From NCBI GenBank assembly GCA_013396525.1, contig VWYX01001151.1, positions 122,056 through 186,055 on the forward strand: a stretch of 64,000 bases of DNA, read 5' to 3'. Shown here one piece after another: positions 61,913 through 64,000 of the stretch (positions are counted from its first letter, which is position 1; each line of letters opens with the position of its first letter). The DNA comes from Chaetorhynchus papuensis (taxonomy: Eukaryota; Chordata; Aves; Passeriformes; Rhipiduridae). The translations under genes were made by a program, and so were the position numbers. Under the pieces are notes generated by a model. That model saw only the letters and a program-made list of their open reading frames with translations, did not search any database and was not told where the DNA came from.

Positions 61913-64000
61913 AATTCATAAGTTGTTAATAATAAATTAGTGGATAGATTTAGCTAGATTCAATACAGGTATTATAGTTAAAAGTGCCCAAATCTAGAAA
62001 CACTCTGATGTCTGGTGCCTTACCACCATCTGTTTTGTACAAAACTGTTCTGAAACTATTGCATTTCTCAATTCATGAAGTATCTTGCCACTTCATTTCT
62101 TTAATAGTTTGATTTTTAGAAGCTATCTTATTGTTTTACTACAAAACAGGAACACACACCCTCCACCCTCCACCTCCGCCCCTCTGCAACCAACAGGTAT
62201 GGGGTTTTTTTAAGTTCTGGTTTTATTTCTTTGGTGTGTTTGTGGGGTTTTGTTTGCTTGGTTGGTTGGTTGGGTTTTGGGGGTTTTTTTAAGTTATTCT
62301 GCTAAATATTAAAGGTGTGTTACACTACCTGTGTATCTTGCTTGTGACATACTTTACCTGGTTCACTTTTTAATTTGTCTGAGCTTGTCTTATCACCAAA
62401 GATGTAGTCTGTTATTGATTAAATAATTCATTTAGCTGTCCCCAACATGACAAATCTGCTTATTGTCACGAGAAAGTTGATATACTATACTTTGTTTACA
62501 AAGGTTGTACAATAGTCAAAAAGTAATGTATAACTACAACATTTTTATAGATTTCACATATTATGTACATTTCATTAACAGTTACATCCAGCAATAAATG
62601 TATATTTATTTGATAAAAATTGAAATTGGCACTAAAATAACTCACATTTATTGGTTGTGCTCAAAGTAAAGAGAATCAGGAAAAATTCGCATGGTGAATT
62701 AGCTTACAAACCTTTTAAAAATTTCGTCATGTTTGCTAAGCTTTCCCCTTTAACCCTTTCAACAATGCTTTGGGAATGCACAGAAATTTCCTCCAGGTTT
62801 TTAAGCTTCCACTGTGAGCATATGGTATATTGCATACATCCATAGACACATCCCAAATTTACCTCTCTGAATGAACTTCTCACATGTATTCCTTGGGTTA
62901 AGAAGACTTTACTTTTTTAATCTTGTGTTTAATCTTGTACGTAAAAATATAATTCTGTTCCTAATTTGGCATTACATTGAAGTAAACGTATTTTAAAGTG
63001 ACAGTTCTAAGAAATTCTGGTTTTTCTTCATCCTTCCCTTCTTCACTCAGAATACTACTCAGAACCTGGACTAACATATGGAATAAAAAATTATCATCCT
63101 CTACTATCACCTTTTCAGCTACAGATCTCCAGCCAGACACAGTTTTAGTCTCTGTTTGTAGAACCCATTCTGATTCAGAGGCAGTTTCAGAAAGGGGCTT
63201 TGAGACGGCTTTCAAGATTTGGGTAATATGAGCAATGAAAGGGAGCACAGCAGAATTAGAGGTGTGCTTAGCACCCTACTTCCATCCTGATAAAAATGTC
63301 ATATAGAGCAGAGATATTTGCAAGTAATTATTGTCAAGGAATAGTAAGAATGGCCAATTTTTTGTGTTTGAAAATTGTTCTTTCTTACTTTTGGGCCTGG
63401 TACACTTCACCTTGTCAGTTAAACCAAAATATAAATGCCTTGTTTTCAATGCAATAAATTCACAGAGACAAAGGAAGGAATATTGTAAAATTTTCCTAAT
63501 TTTCACGGTATTCCCTTTTTATATGTAAATATATTTTACAAATGTTGGATAACATCTTTTTAGCAAAAAAGATGCTGGAGAAATTAACAAATATGCTAAC
63601 TAGCAAACATACATGAGTTAATCTTCAAGTGCAATGTGATAGGAAGATTTTATTGCATTACTAAATTATCAGCAAAAAATGTGCTTAGGCTGCAAGTGTA
63701 AAATATAAATACTGGAAGTTAAGAACTTTGGAAATATATTATTTTACTTCCAAGGTGAAATTTTCATTGTATTTTATTTAAGTATTAATCTTACATTTAA
63801 CGACTTTGGATGTAACAAAAATTTGACCTGTGATGTTCAACTGACTATTACAATTTCCAAAAAAATGTTAATTGCTTTAGTTTCTGAAGGAGCAAATTTG
63901 GGTTATTTTTATTGCCTGTATCATTCAAAAAATACATGCAGTGGATTTATAAAGATGTAGGTTTATGGATGTCTGTGCCTACTGACCTACTGCATGTATA
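61913..64000. other. Unique AT-rich sequence to the window end
   Basis: No gene or transposon is recognised. It begins with a C-rich block (62153-62186) and a T/G-rich stretch (62200-62290) and then returns to AT-rich background. Opposed frames at 62961-63248 (minus, 95 codons) and 62998-63231 (plus, 77 codons) overlap each other and lack recognisable domains. Confidence 0.55.
62153..62186 (-). other. G-rich on minus strand, possible G-quadruplex
   Basis: The plus strand is almost pure C with A/T spacers ('CCCTCCACCCTCCACCTCC' and onward). The minus strand therefore has G-runs GGGG, GG, GG, GGG, GG, GGG separated by one to two bases. That supports a two-tier quadruplex and nearly a three-tier one. 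It is unusual in such AT-rich surroundings. Confidence 0.5.

Noticed and set aside
61582..61921. Two 103-110-codon Phe/Ser-rich frames
   Set aside because: They are translations of the CTTT/CCTT microsatellite and read through an N.

Overview
This window looks like avian nuclear DNA: AT-rich, CpG-poor, and with no protein-coding gene that I can support. The evidence for a bird is the repeat content. There are five CR1 non-LTR retrotransposon fragments with the typical CR1 3' end, and two solitary long terminal repeats of endogenous retrovirus families that I recall as widespread in bird genomes. I cannot name the species. Low repeat density, long unique AT-rich stretches and the absence of long open frames suggest a gene desert or a very large intron on a macrochromosome. 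There is nothing prokaryotic here: no operons, ribosome binding sites, CRISPR arrays, or rRNA or tRNA genes. || Layout. 1-7.7 kb is unique AT-rich DNA with a minus-strand CR1 tail at about 1.7-2.0 kb. A minus-strand solo LTR lies at 7.69-8.24 kb. 8.2-18.4 kb is unique sequence with a 28-base assembly gap at 10,656-10,683, a very old CR1 scrap just after it, and a well-formed candidate mini-exon at 12.2 kb. At 18.43-18.58 kb a TATC microsatellite abuts a 77-bp plus-strand CR1 tail. 18.6-42.8 kb is a 24-kb stretch in which I recognise no transposon. It contains several blocks with dense transcription-factor-like motifs, of which 24.9-25.1, 27.2-27.6, 31.8-32.1 and 38.6 kb are the best. A CR1 copy lies at 42.8-43.1 kb. 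A second solo LTR of 999 bp, with near-matching 5-bp target duplications, lies at 48.09-49.09 kb. The longest CR1 copy (about 800 bp, with a decayed and frameshifted end of the reverse-transcriptase ORF) lies at 51.4-52.2 kb. 52.2-61.6 kb is unique sequence. It contains the longest open frame (131 codons, 55.05-55.45 kb, with more CpG than its surroundings), a roughly 900-bp purine-biased tract (58.7-59.6 kb) and a 40-bp candidate micro-exon (60.36 kb). A 280-bp pyrimidine microsatellite lies at 61.63-61.91 kb, followed by a C-rich block that could form a G-quadruplex on the minus strand. || How it works together: no gene products are assigned, so there is no pathway to describe. If the window has a function, it is most likely carried by distal regulatory elements or unannotated noncoding transcripts. 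The candidates are listed with the alignment or RNA test that would settle each. I did not find a convincing undescribed system. The most testable leads are the two candidate exons with good splice sites, the CCAAT/X-box/nuclear-receptor cluster at 25.0 kb, and the CpG-retaining open frame at 55 kb.
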